This document shows, in pieces, positions 38,151-49,981 of a stretch of DNA of 64,000 nt (its first letter is position 1; every line of letters starts with the position of its first letter). A model generated the notes under the pieces. That model did no database searches, was not told where the DNA came from, and was given only the letters and a program-made list of their open reading frames with translations. The DNA comes from Megascapheus bottae (Eukaryota > Chordata > Mammalia > Rodentia > Geomyidae): assembly GCA_024803745.1 (NCBI GenBank), contig JANJXV010000048.1, positions 607,501 to 671,500 on the forward strand. The letters are read 5' to 3'. Both the position numbers and the translations under genes were made by a program.

Positions 38151-40595
38151 CTAACCCTGAATTTAACCCCAACCCTAAACCTAAACCTAACCCTAAACCT
38201 AACCTTTACCCTAAACCTAAGTCTAACACTTACCCATAACCTAACCCTAACCCTAACCCTAAACATTACCCTTACCCTAACCCTAAACCTAAACCTAACT
38301 CTAACCCTAACCCATAACCATAACCCTAACCCTTAACCTTATCCTAACCCTACACCTAACCCTAAAACTTACCCTTACCCTAACCCCAATCCTTACCCTA
38401 ACCCTAACCCTAAACCTCACCCTAACCCTAACCCTAAACCTAACCCTAAACCTCACCCTAACCCTAACCCTAACCCTAACCCTAACCATAACCTTAAACC
38501 TAACGCTAACCCTAACCCCTAACTCTAACCCTAACCCTAATCCTAACCTTAACAATAACCCTAACCCTAACCTAACCCTAAACTTAATGCTTACTCTAAC
38601 CCTAACCCTAACCCTTACCCTAAACCTAACCCTAATCCTAACCCTAACCCTAAGCCTAAGTCTTACACTTACCCTAACACTAACCCTAACCCTAACCCTA
38701 ATCCTTACCCTAACCCTAACCCCAACACTAACCCTTCCCCTTACCCTAACCCTAACCCTCACCCTTACCCTAACCCTAACCCTAACTCTAACCCTAACCC
38801 TAACCCTAACCCTTACCCTAACCCTTACCCTAAAGCTAACCCTAACCCTAACCCTAACCTTAAACGTAACCATAACCATAACCCCAAACCTAACCCTTAC
38901 CCTTACCCAAACCCTAACCCTCAGCCTAACCCTAACCCTAAAACTAACCCTAACTCTAAACTTAACCCTAACACTAACACTAACCCTTGCCCTTACCATA
39001 ACCCTAACCCTAAACCTATCACTAAACCTATCCCTAACCCTAACCCTTAACATTAACCTAACCCTAACCCTAAGCCTAACCCTAACCCCTAACCCTAACA
39101 CTAACCCTAATATTTACACTTATCCTAACCCTAAGTATAACCCTAACACTTACCCTTACCCTAACCCCTACCCTAACCCTAATCATAACCCTAACCGTTA
39201 CCCTAACCCTAACCCTAACCCTAAACCTTAAACTTGCCCTAAAACTAACCCTAACCCTTACCCTAAACCTAACCCTAACCCTAACCCTAAACCTTACCCT
39301 TACCTTAACCCTAACCCTAACCTTTACCCTTACCCTAACGCTCACCCTAAACTTAACCCTAACCCTAACCCTAATACATACCCTTACCATAACCCTAAAC
39401 CATACCCTAAACCTAAGCCTAACCCTAACTCTTACCCTCACCCCAACCCTAACCCTAACCTTAACCCAACCCTAAACCTAACCCTAATCCTAACCCTAAA
39501 CCTGACCCTTACCCTAACCCTAAACCTAAACCTTACCCTAACCATAACCCTAATCCTAACCCTTACCCTAACCCTAACCCTAATCCTAACACTAAACCTT
39601 ACCCTTACCCAAACCCTAACCCTAAACCTAACCCTAAACTTAACCCTAACCCTAACCTTAACCCTAACCCTTATCCTTACCTTAACCCTAACCCTAACAC
39701 TAACCCTAACCCTAACCTTAACCCTAACCCTAACCCAAACCCTAACCCTAACCCTAACCCGTACCTATCCCTAACCCTAACCCTAACCCTTACGCTAACC
39801 CTAAGCCCAAAACCTAACCGTAACCCATACCCTTACCCTAACCCTAACACTTATCCTAACTCTAACCCTAATCTTAATCCTAACCCTTACCCTTACCCTA
39901 ACCCTAACCCTAATCCAAACCCTAACCCTAACCCTAACCCCTACCTATCCCTAACCCTAACCCTAACCCTTACGCTAACCCTAAGCCCAAAACCTAACCG
40001 TAACCCATACCCTTACCCTAACCCTAACACTTATCCTAACTCTAACCCTAATCTTAATCCTAACCCTTACCCTTACCCTAACCCTAACCCTAACCCTAAC
40101 CCTAACCCTAAACCTAACACTAACCCTAACCCTAACCCTTACCCTAACCCTAACCCTGGCCCTAACCCTTACCCTAACCCTAACCCTATCCCTACACCTA
40201 ACACTTACCCTAACCCTACCCCTAACCACTACCCTTATCCTAACCCTAAACCTAAACTTAACCCCAACCCTAAACCTAACCCTAACCCTAACACTTACCC
40301 TAACACTTAAACTTACCCTAAACCTAACCGTAACCCTAACACTTACCCTTTCCCTAACCCTAATTCTAACCCTAAAACTTACCCTAACCCTAACCCTAAC
40401 CTCAACAATTAACCTTACCCTAACCCTAACCCTAACCCTAACACTTACCCTAACCCTAACCCTAACCCTAACCCTTACCTAACCCTAACCCTAACACTAA
40501 CCCTTACACTAATCCTAACCATAACACTAATCCTAACCCCTAACCCTAACCCTTAACCTAACCCTAACCTTAACACTAACCCTAAACTTTACCCT
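38103..40595 (+). repeat. Block E, copy 2
   Basis: Matches E1 from 38742 (offset 2,699) and E3 from 38103 (offset 3,588, then 3,586, then about 3,400 once E3 lacks one 180-bp unit). Shared rare words with E3: CCCTGAATTTAACCCC (GAATTT at 38159/41747), AACTTAATGCTTACTC and TAAGTCTTACAC. It carries long stop-free frames on both strands (38307-39101 - and 38587-39231 +), again only dipeptide repeats. Confidence 0.87.
39760..40120 (+). repeat. 180-bp tandem pair in E2
   Basis: TTACGCTAACCCTAAGCCC lies at 39790 and 39970. This is the E1 192-bp pair with two hexamers fewer between the units; GTACCTATCC at 39761 is CTACCTATCC in the second unit, as in E1. Confidence 0.9.
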
Positions 40596-41690
40596 TACCA
40601 TAACCCTAAACCTAACTCTAACCCTAACCCTAACCCTAACCTTTTCCTAACCCTAACCTTAACCCTTACACTAATCCTAACCCTAACACTAACCCTAACC
40701 CCTAACTCTAACCTTTAACCTAACCCTAACCCTAACACTAACCCTAACCTTTACCCTTACCGTAACCCTAAACCTAACTCTAACCCTAACCCTAAGTCTA
40801 AACTTAACCCCATCCCTAACCCTAACCCTCGCCCTTACCCTAACCCTAACCCTAAACCTATCACTAACCCTAACCCTAACACTTACCCTTACCCTAAACC
40901 CTACCCTATCCCTAACCAACCCTAACCCTTACCCTAACCCTAACACTAACCCTACCCCTAAACCTTACTATTACCCTAAACCTAACCCTAACCCTTACCC
41001 TAACCCTAACTCTAACCCTAATGTTAACCCTAAACCTTATCCTTACCCTAACCCTAACCCTAAGCCTAACCATAAACCTAACCCTAAACCTAAACCTGAC
41101 CCTTACCCTTACCCTAACCCTAACCCTAAACCTTACCATTACCCTAAACCTAACCCTAAACCTTAACCTAAACCTAACCCTGACCCTAACGCTAACCCTT
41201 ACCTTATCTTAACCCTAACCCTAAACCTAATCCTTACCCCTACCCTAAGGCTAAACCTAACCCTAACCCTAACCCTAACCCTAACGCTACCCTAACGCTA
41301 ACACTAACCCTAACCCTAACCCTAACTCTAACACCTACCCTTACCGTAACCCTAACCCTAACTTAAACCGTAACCCTAAACCTAACCCTAACCCTAACCC
41401 CAACTCATACCCTAACCCAAACCCTAACCCTAACCCTAACCTTTACCCTTACCCTAACCCTAACCCTAACCATAACCCAAGCCTAAACCTAACCCTAACC
41501 CTAACCCTAACCCTTACCCTTACCCTACCACTTGCGCTAAACCTAACCCTAACCCTACGCCTAACACTAAACCTTACCCTAACCATAACCCTAATTCTAA
41601 CCCTAACCCTTACCTTAACCTACCCCTAACCCTAAACCTACCCTAACCCTAACTCTAACCCTAACGTTAATCCTAAACCTTATTCTTACC
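40596..41690 (+). repeat. Diverged telomere-like spacer between E2 and E3
   Basis: No long high-identity partner recognised. It holds one diverged copy of the dispersed module ending TAAACCCTACCCTATCCC (near 40895), preceded by AACTTAACCCCATCCC and CCTATCACTAACCC as in other copies. A GG occurs at about 41248 (CTAAGGCTAAACC). Confidence 0.6.
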
Positions 41691-44000
41691 CTAACCCTAA
41701 CCCTAACCCTAACCCTAACCCTAACCCTTACCCTATCCCTAACCCTGAATTTAACCCCAACCCTAAACCTAAACCTAACCCTAAACCTAACCTTTACCCT
41801 AAACCTAAGTCTAACACTTACCCATAACCTAACCCTAACCCTAACCCTAAACATTACCCTTACCCTAACCCTAAACCTAAACCTAACCCTAACCCTAACC
41901 CATAACCATAACCCTAACCCTTAACCTTATCCTAACCCTACACCTAACCCTAAAACTTACCCTTACCCTAACCCAATCCTTACCCTAACCCTAACCCTAA
42001 ACCTCACCCTAACCCTAACCCTAAACCTAACCCTAAACCTCACCCTAACCCTAACCCTAACCCTAACCCTAACCATAACCTTAAACCTAACGCTAACCCT
42101 AACCCCTAACTCTAACCCTAACCCTAATCCTAACCTTAACAATAACCCTAACCCTAACCTAACCCTAAACTTAATGCTTACTCTAACCCTAACCCTAACC
42201 CTTACCCTAAACCTAACCCTAATCCTAACCCTAACCCTAAGCCTAAGTCTTACACTTACCCTAACACTAACCCTAACCCTAACCCTAATCCTTACCCTAA
42301 CCCTAACCCCAACACTAACCCTTCCCCTTACCCTAACCCTAACCCTCACCTTACCCTAACCCTAACCCTAACTCTAACCCTAACCCTAACCCTAACCCTT
42401 ACCCTAACCCTTACCCTAAAGCTAACCCTAACCCTAACCCTAACCTTAAACGTAACCATAACCATAACCCCAAACCTAACCCTTACCCTTACCCAAACCC
42501 TAACCCTCAGCCTAACCCTAACCCTAAAACTAACCCTAACTCTAAACTTAACCCTAACACTAACACTAACCCTTGCCCTTACCATAACCCTAACCCTAAA
42601 CCTATCACTAAACCTATCCCTAACCCTAACCCTTAACATTAACCTAACCCTAACCCTAAGCCTAACCCTAACCCCTAACCCTAACACTAACCCTAATATT
42701 TACACTTATCCTAACCCTAACTATAACCCTAACACTTACCCTTACCCTAACCCCTACCCTAACCCTAATCTTAACCCTAACCGTTACCCTAAACCTAACC
42801 CTAACCCAAAACCTTAAACTTGCCCTAAAACTAACCCTAACCCTTACCCTAAACCTAACCCTAACCCTAACCCTAAACCTTACCCTTACCTTAACCCTAA
42901 CCCTAACCTTTACCCTTACCCTAACGCTAACCCTAACCTTAACCCTAACCCTAACCCTAATACATACCCTTACCTAAACCCTAAACCATACCCTAAACCT
43001 AAGCCTAACCCTAACTCTTACCCTCACCCCAACCCTAACCCTAACCTTAACCCAACCCTAAACCTAACCCTAATCCTAACCCTAACCCTGACCCTTACCC
43101 TAACCCTAAACCTAAACCTTACCCTAACCATAACCCTAATCCTAACCCTTACCCTAACCCTAACTCTAATCCTAACGCGAAACCTTACCCTTACACAAAC
43201 CCTAACCCTAAACCTAACCCTAAACTTAACCCTAACCCTAACCTTAACCCTAACCCTTATCCTTACCTTAACCCTAACCCTAACACTAACCCTAACCCTA
43301 ACCTTAACCCTAACCCTAACCCAAACCCTAACCCTAACCCTAACCCGTACCTATCCCTAACCCTAACCCTAACCCTTACGCTAACCCTAAGCCCAAAACC
43401 TAACCGTAACCCATACCCTTACCCTAACCCTAACACTTATCCTAACTCTAACCCTAATCTTAATCCTAACCCTTACCCTTACCCTAACCCTAACCCTAAC
43501 CCTAACTCTAAACCTAACACTAACCCTAACCCTAAACCTTACCCTAAACCTAACCCTGGCCCTAACCCTTACCCTAACCCTAACCCTATCCCTACACCTA
43601 ACACTTACCCTAACCCTACCCCTAACCACTACCCTTATTCTAACCCTAAACCTAAACTTAACCCCAACCCTAAACCTAACCCTAACCCTAACACTTACCC
43701 TAACACTTAAACTTACCCTAAACCTAACCGTAACCCTAACACTTACCCTTTCCGTAACCCTAATTCTAACCCTAAAACTTACCCTAACCCTAACCCTAAC
43801 CTCAACAATTAACCTTACCCTAACCCTAACCCTAACCCTAACACTTACCCTAACCCTAACCCTAACCCTAACCCTTACCTAACCCTAACCCTAACCCTAA
43901 CCCTTACACTAATCCTAACCATAACACTAACCCTAACCCCTAACCCTAACCCTTAACCTAACCCTAACCCTAACACTAACCCTAACCTTTACCCTTATCT
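41691..44000 (+). repeat. Block E, copy 3
   Basis: Follows E2 about 3.59 kb downstream. The - strand translation of 42346-42687 matches the first part of that of 38307-39101. Only one TTACGCTAACCC unit is present (43376), where E1 and E2 have two. After CCCTTACACTAATCCTAACC it diverges from E2 at about 44,000. Confidence 0.86.
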
Positions 44001-44740
44001 TAACTCTTAACATAAACCTAACCCTTACCCCTACCCTAACACTAACCCTAACCCTAACCCTAACCCTAACCCTTGCCCTTACCCTAACCCTAACCCTAAA
44101 CCTATCACTAACCCTAACCCTAACCTCAACAATTAACCTTACCCTAACCCTAACCCTAAACCTTACCCTTACCCTCACCCTAAACTTAAACCTAACCCTA
44201 ACCCTAACCCTAACTCTAAACTTAACCCTATCCCTAACCCTAACCCTCGCCCTTACCCTAACCCTAACCCTAAACCTATCACCAACTCTAACCTTAACCC
44301 TAACCCTTACCCTTAATCTAAACCTAACCCTAAACCTAACCCTAACCCTAACCCTAACCCCTAACCCTAACCCTAACCCTAATCCTTACCCTTAACCTAA
44401 CCCTAACACTAACCCTAACACTTACCCTTACTCTAAACCCTACCCTATCCCTAACCCTAACCCTAACCCTTACCCTATCCCTAACCCTAACCCAAAACCT
44501 TACCCTTACCGTAAACCTAAACCTAAACCTTACCCTAAACGTAACCCTAACCCTAACCCTAACCATTACCCTTATCTTAACTCTTACCCTATACCTAACC
44601 CTCACCCCTACCCTAACACTAACCCTAACCCTAACCCTAACCCTAACCCTTGCCCTTACCCTAACCCTAACCCTAAACCTATCACTAACCCTAACCCTAA
44701 CCCTAACCCTTAACCTTAACCTAACCCTAACCCTAACCAT
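44001..44740 (+). repeat. Diverged module region (like 48.2-48.9 kb)
   Basis: AACTTAACCCTATCCCTAAC, CCCTCGCCCTTACCC and CCTATCAC occur in order at 44.21-44.28 kb and again at 48.39-48.46 kb (CTCGC at 44246 and 48424). Both are followed by a TAAACCCTACCCTATCCC word (44434 and 48625), so this is a diverged pair about 4.18 kb apart. Confidence 0.7.
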
Positions 44741-45420
44741 AACCTTAACCCAACTCTAAACCTAACCCTAGTCCTAACTCTAACCCTTACCCTAACCCTA
44801 GCCCTAAACCTTACCCTAACCCCAACCCTAACCCTTACCCTAACCCTAACCATAATCCTAACCCTAACCCTTACCCTTACCCTAACACTAACCCTAAACC
44901 TAACCCTAAACCTAACTCTAACCCTAACCTTAACCCTAACCCTTATCCTTACCCTAATCCTAACCCTAAACCTAACCCTAACCCTAAACCTAACCCTTGC
45001 CCTTACTCTAACCCTAACTCTAAACCTAACCCTAACCATTACCCTAACACTAACCCTAACCCTAACGCTTACCCTTACCCTAACCCTAACCCTAACCCTA
45101 ACCCTTACCCGTACCCTAAACCTAACCCTAACCCTAACCCTTACCCTTACCGTTACCCTAACACTAACCCTAACCCTAACCCTAAACCTAACCCTAACCC
45201 TACCCCTAACCTTACCCTTTCCCTAACCCTAACCCTAAACCTAACCCTTACCCTTACCCTAACCCTAAACCTAACCTTAAACCTAAACCTAACCCTAACC
45301 TTAACCCTAACCTTAACCCAACCCTAACGCTAACCTAACCCTTACTCTTACCCTAACCCTAACCGTAACCTTATCCCAACCCTAAACCTAACCCTAACCC
45401 TTACCCTACACTAACCCTAA
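44740..45420 (+). repeat. Repeat K, copy 1 (partner 63360-64000)
   Basis: CCTAACCCCAAC, CCATAATCCTAACCC, TTATCCTTACCCTAATCC and CCCTTGCCCTTAC occur in this order here and at 63.36-64.0 kb, about 18.63 kb apart (CATAATCC at 44851 and 63477). Many substitutions separate the copies. Confidence 0.68.
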
Positions 45421-45929
45421 CCCTAATTCTTACCCTAACCCTAACCCTATCCCTAACCCTTACTTTTTCCCTAACCCAAACCCTAACCCTTACCTTTACC
45501 CTAACCCTAAACCTGACCCTAAACCTAACCCTAACCCTAACACTAACCCGAAGCTTAAACCTAACCCAAACCCTAACCCTAGCCCTAACCCGCAACTTTC
45601 CCTAACCATAACCCTAAACCTAACACTAACCCTAACCCTAACCCTACCCTTACCCTTACCCTAACCCTAACCCTTCACCTAACCCTAACCCTAACCCTAA
45701 CACCTAACCCTAAACCTAACCCTTACCCTTACCCTAACCCTAAACCTAACTCTGACCCTTACCATTACCCTAACCCTAACCCTAACCTTAACCCCAACCC
45801 TAAACCTAACCCTAACCCTAACCCAAACCCTAGGCCTAACACTTACCCTTAACCTAACCCTAACCCTAACCCTAATGCTTACTCTTACCCTAACCCTAAA
45901 CCTAACCCTCACCCTCACACTAACCCTAA
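45421..45929 (+). repeat. Degenerate hexamers, no partner recognised
   Basis: Ordinary degenerate CCCTAA repeat. The only notable word is TAGGCCTA (GG at about 45833), a short palindrome produced by substitutions. I see no gene or site. Confidence 0.6.
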
Positions 45930-46815
45930 ACCTAACCGACAACCCTAACCCTCACACTAACCCCTAACCCTATAACAAACCATAACCATAACCCTTACCC
46001 TTTTTCTAACCCTACCCCTGACCCTAAAACTTATGCTTACCCTAACCCCTCACTAACACTAACACTAACCCTAAACCTTCCCCTAACCCTAACCCTCACC
46101 TTAACCAGACCCTAACCCTTACCCTTACCCTAACCTTAAACCTAACCCTAACCCTAACCCTTACCTTACACTAACCCTAACCCTAATCTTAACCCTAACA
46201 CGAACCCTAACCCTAAACCTAACCTCAACCCTAACCCTTATCCTTACCCTAACCCTAACCATAACCCTAACGCTAACCCTAACCCTAACCCAAAACCTAA
46301 CCCTTACCCTTACGCTAACCCTAACCCTAAACCTAAACCTAACCCTAACCCTAACCCTAATCCTTACCCTAATCCTAACCCTAACCATAACCCTTACCCT
46401 AACCCTAATCCTTACCCTAATACTTACCCTAAACCTAACCCTACCCATAACCCTTACCCTAACCCTAATCCTTACCCTAACCCTAACCCTAACCCTAACC
46501 CTTCCCCTAACCCTAACCCTAACCCTAACCCTACCCTAACCCTTACCCTTACCCTAACCTTAAACCTAACCCTAACCCTAACTCTAACCCTTACCCTTAC
46601 ATTAACCCTAACCCTAAACTTAACCCTAACCCTAACCCTAACCCTAAACCTAACCTTAATCCTAAACCTTATCCTTACCCTAACCCTAACCATAACCCTA
46701 ACCCTAAGCCTAAACCTAACCCTAAACCTAACCCTTACCCTTACCCTTACTCGAACCATAACCCGAAACCTAACCGTAACCCTTACCCTAACCCTAACCC
46801 TAACCCTAATCCTAA
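45930..46815 (+). repeat. Repeat H, copy 1
   Basis: Markers shared with 46828-47800: AACCGACAACCCTAACCC (AACCGCCAACCC in copy 2), CCCTACCCCTGACCC, TTAACCAGACCC (AACCCGACCC in copy 2) and CTTAACCCTAACACGAACC. The offset is 898 bp from 45.94 to 46.2 kb and 981-987 bp further right, because copy 2 is longer. Confidence 0.8.
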
Positions 46816-46827
46816 CACTAACCCTAA

Positions 46828-47800
46828 ACCTAACCGCCAACCCTAACCCTCACACTAACCCCTAACCCTAACCCTAACCATAACCATAACTCTTACCCTT
46901 TTCCTAACCCTACCCCTAACCCTAAAACTTACGCTTACCCTAACCCCTCCCTAACCCTAACCCTAATCCTAACACTTCCCCTAACCCTAATCCTAACCCT
47001 AACCCGACCCTAACCCTTACCCTTACCCTAACCTTAAACCTAACCCTAACCCTAACCCTTACCTTACATTAACCATAACCCTAATCTTAACCCTAACACG
47101 AACCCTAATTCTAACCCTAAACCTAACCTTAACCCTTACCCTTATCCTTACCCTAACCCTAACCATAACCCTAACTTAAGCCTAACCCTTACCCAAAACC
47201 TAACCCTTACCCTTACGCTAACCCTAACCCTAAACCTAACCGTAAACCTTATCCTAACCCTAACACTAACCCAAACTCTAACCTTAACTCTAACCCTTAC
47301 CCTTACCCTAACCCTAACCCTAAACCTAACCCTAATCCTAACCCTAATCCTTACCCTAATCCTAAACCTAACCCTAACCCTTACCCTAACACTAATCCTT
47401 ACCCTAATCCTTACCCTAACCCTAACCCTAACCATAACACTTACCCTAACCCTTATCCTTACCCTAACCCCAACCCTAACCCTTCCCCTAACCCTAACCC
47501 TAACCCTAACCCTACCCTAACCCTTACCCTTACCCTAACCTTAAAGCTAACCCTAACATTAACCCTAACCCTTACCCTTATATTAACCCTAACCCTAACC
47601 TTAAACCTAACCCGAACCCTAACCCTAAACCTAAACCTAACCTTAATCCTAACCCTTATCCTTACCCTAACCCTAACCATAACCCTAACCCTAAGCCTAA
47701 CCCTAAACCTAAACCTAACTCTTACCCTTACCCTTACGCGAACCCTAACCCGAAACCTAACCGTAACCCTTACCCTAACCCTAACCCTAACCCTAACTCT
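46828..47800 (+). repeat. Repeat H, copy 2
   Basis: Same marker order as copy 1, with about 90 bp of extra hexamers inserted in its middle. Part of the H sequence (CCTACCCCTAACCC followed by AAAACTTACCC) reappears in diverged form near 50.39 kb and 61.86 kb. Confidence 0.8.
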
Positions 47801-49981
47801 ATATCTAACCCTAACCATAACCCTAACCCTAACCCTAACCCTAACACTTACCCTAACTCTAACCCTAACCATTGCCCTTACCCTAACCCTAACCATAAAC
47901 TTAACCCCAACCCTAAACCTAACCCTAAACCTAACCCTTACCCTAACACTTACCCTAACCCTAACCGTAACCCTAATCCTTATCCTAACCCTAACTCTAA
48001 CCCTAAAACTTACCCTAACCCTAACCCTAACCTTAACACTTAACCTTACCCTAACACTAACCCTAACCCTAACACTTACCCTAACCCTAACCCTTACCCT
48101 AACCCTAAACCTAACCCTTACCATAAGCCTAACCCTAACACTAACCCTATCCTCTAACCCTAACCCTTACCCTAACCCTAACCCTAACGCTTACCCTTAC
48201 CCTAAGCTTAAACCTAACTCTAACCCTAACCCAAACCCTAACCCTTACCCTAACCCTAACCCTAACCCTTACCCTAACCCTAACCCTAACCCTAACATTA
48301 AACCTAACCCTAACCCTAACCCTAACCATAACCCTAACCCTTACCCTTACCCTAACCCTAAACTTAAACCTAACCCTAACCCTAACCCTAACTCTAAACT
48401 TAACCCTATCCCTAACCCTAACCCTCGCCCTTACCCTAACCCTAACCCTAAACCTATCACTAACCCTAACCCTAACCCTAACCCTTACCCTTAACCTAAA
48501 GCTAACCCTAAACCTAAACCTAACCCTAACCCTAACCCTAAACCTAACCCCTAACCCTAACCCTAAACCTAATCCTTACCCTTATCCTAACCCTAACACT
48601 TACCCTAACACTTACCCTTACCCTAAACCCTACCCTATCCCCAACCCTAACCCTAAACCTTACCCTAACCCTAACCCTAACCCTCAACTTTACCCTTACC
48701 CTAAACCTAACCCTAAACCTTACCCTAAACCTAACCCTAACCCCTACCCTAACACTAAACCTAACCCTAACCCTAACCCTAAACCTAACCCTAACACATA
48801 CCCTTACCCTAACTCTAACCCTAACCTTAACTGTAACCCTAAACCTAACCCTAAGCCTAACCCTATCCCATACCCAAACCCTAACCCTAACCCTAACCCT
48901 ATCCCATACCCAAACCCTAACCCTAACCCTAACCCTTACCCTCACCCTAACCCTAACCCTAACCTTAATCCAACCTTAAACCTAACCCAAACGCTAACCC
49001 TAAACCTAACCCATACCCTTACCCTAACCCTAGCGCTAAACCTAACCCTAACCCTAACCCTTACCCTAACCATAACCCTAAACCTAACCCTAACACTTAC
49101 CCTAACCCTACCCCTAACCATTACCCTTATCCTAACCCTAACTCTTACCCTATCCCTAACCCTAACCCTAACCCTAACCCTTACCCTAACCCTAACTCTA
49201 ACCCTTAAACTTACCCTAACCCTAACCCTAACCTTAACACTTAAACTTACCCTAACCCTAACAATAATCCTAACCCTTACCTAACCCTAACCCTAAACGT
49301 AACACTTACCCTAACCTAACCCTAACCCTTACCTTAATCCTAACCCTAACACTAACCCTAACCCCTAACCCTAACCCGTAACCTAACCCTAACTCTAACC
49401 CTAATCCTAACTCTTACCCTTACCCTAACCATAAACCTAACTCTAACCCTAACCGAAACCCTAACCCTTACCCTAACCCTAACCCTAACCCTAACTCTTA
49501 CACTAACCCTAACCCTAACCCTAAACTTCAACCTAACCCGAACCCTAACCATACCCCTAACCCTTACCCTTAACCTAACCCTAACCCTAAACCTAACCCT
49601 AAGCCTAACTCTAAAATTAACCCTATCCCTAACCCTAAACCTCGACCTTACCCTAACCCTAACCCTAAACCTATCACTAACCCTAACCCTAACCCTAACC
49701 CTAACCCTTATCCTTACCCTAAACCTAACCCTAAACCTAACCCTAACCCTAACCCTAACGCCTAACCCTAACCCTAACCCTAATACTTACCCTTATCCTT
49801 ACCCTAACACTAACCCTAACCCTAACCCTAAACCTTACCCTAAACCTAACCATAACCCGTACCCTAAACCTAACCCTAACCCTAACCCTAACCCTAGCCC
49901 TTACCCTTATCTTAACTCTTACCCTAAACCTAACCCTTACCCCTACCTTAACATTAAACCTAACCCTAACCCTAAACATAA
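47801..49981 (+). repeat. Diverged module region left of the 2.9-kb array
   Basis: Degenerate hexamers with several older modules: CCTCGCCC at 48424, TAAACCCTACCCTATCC at 48625, and another AATTAACCCTATCCC near 49.62 kb. A 36-bp tandem pair sits at about 48862-48933 (TATCCCATACCCAAACCC at 48864 and 48900). No gene seen. Confidence 0.65.
48862..48933 (+). repeat. 36-bp tandem pair
   Basis: TATCCCATACCCAAACCC occurs at 48864 and 48900, six hexamers apart, with identical flanks. The - strand translation repeats the RVWVWDRV string. A related single word, CCCATACCCAAACCC, lies in each 2.9-kb unit (near 50095 and 53005). Confidence 0.88.
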
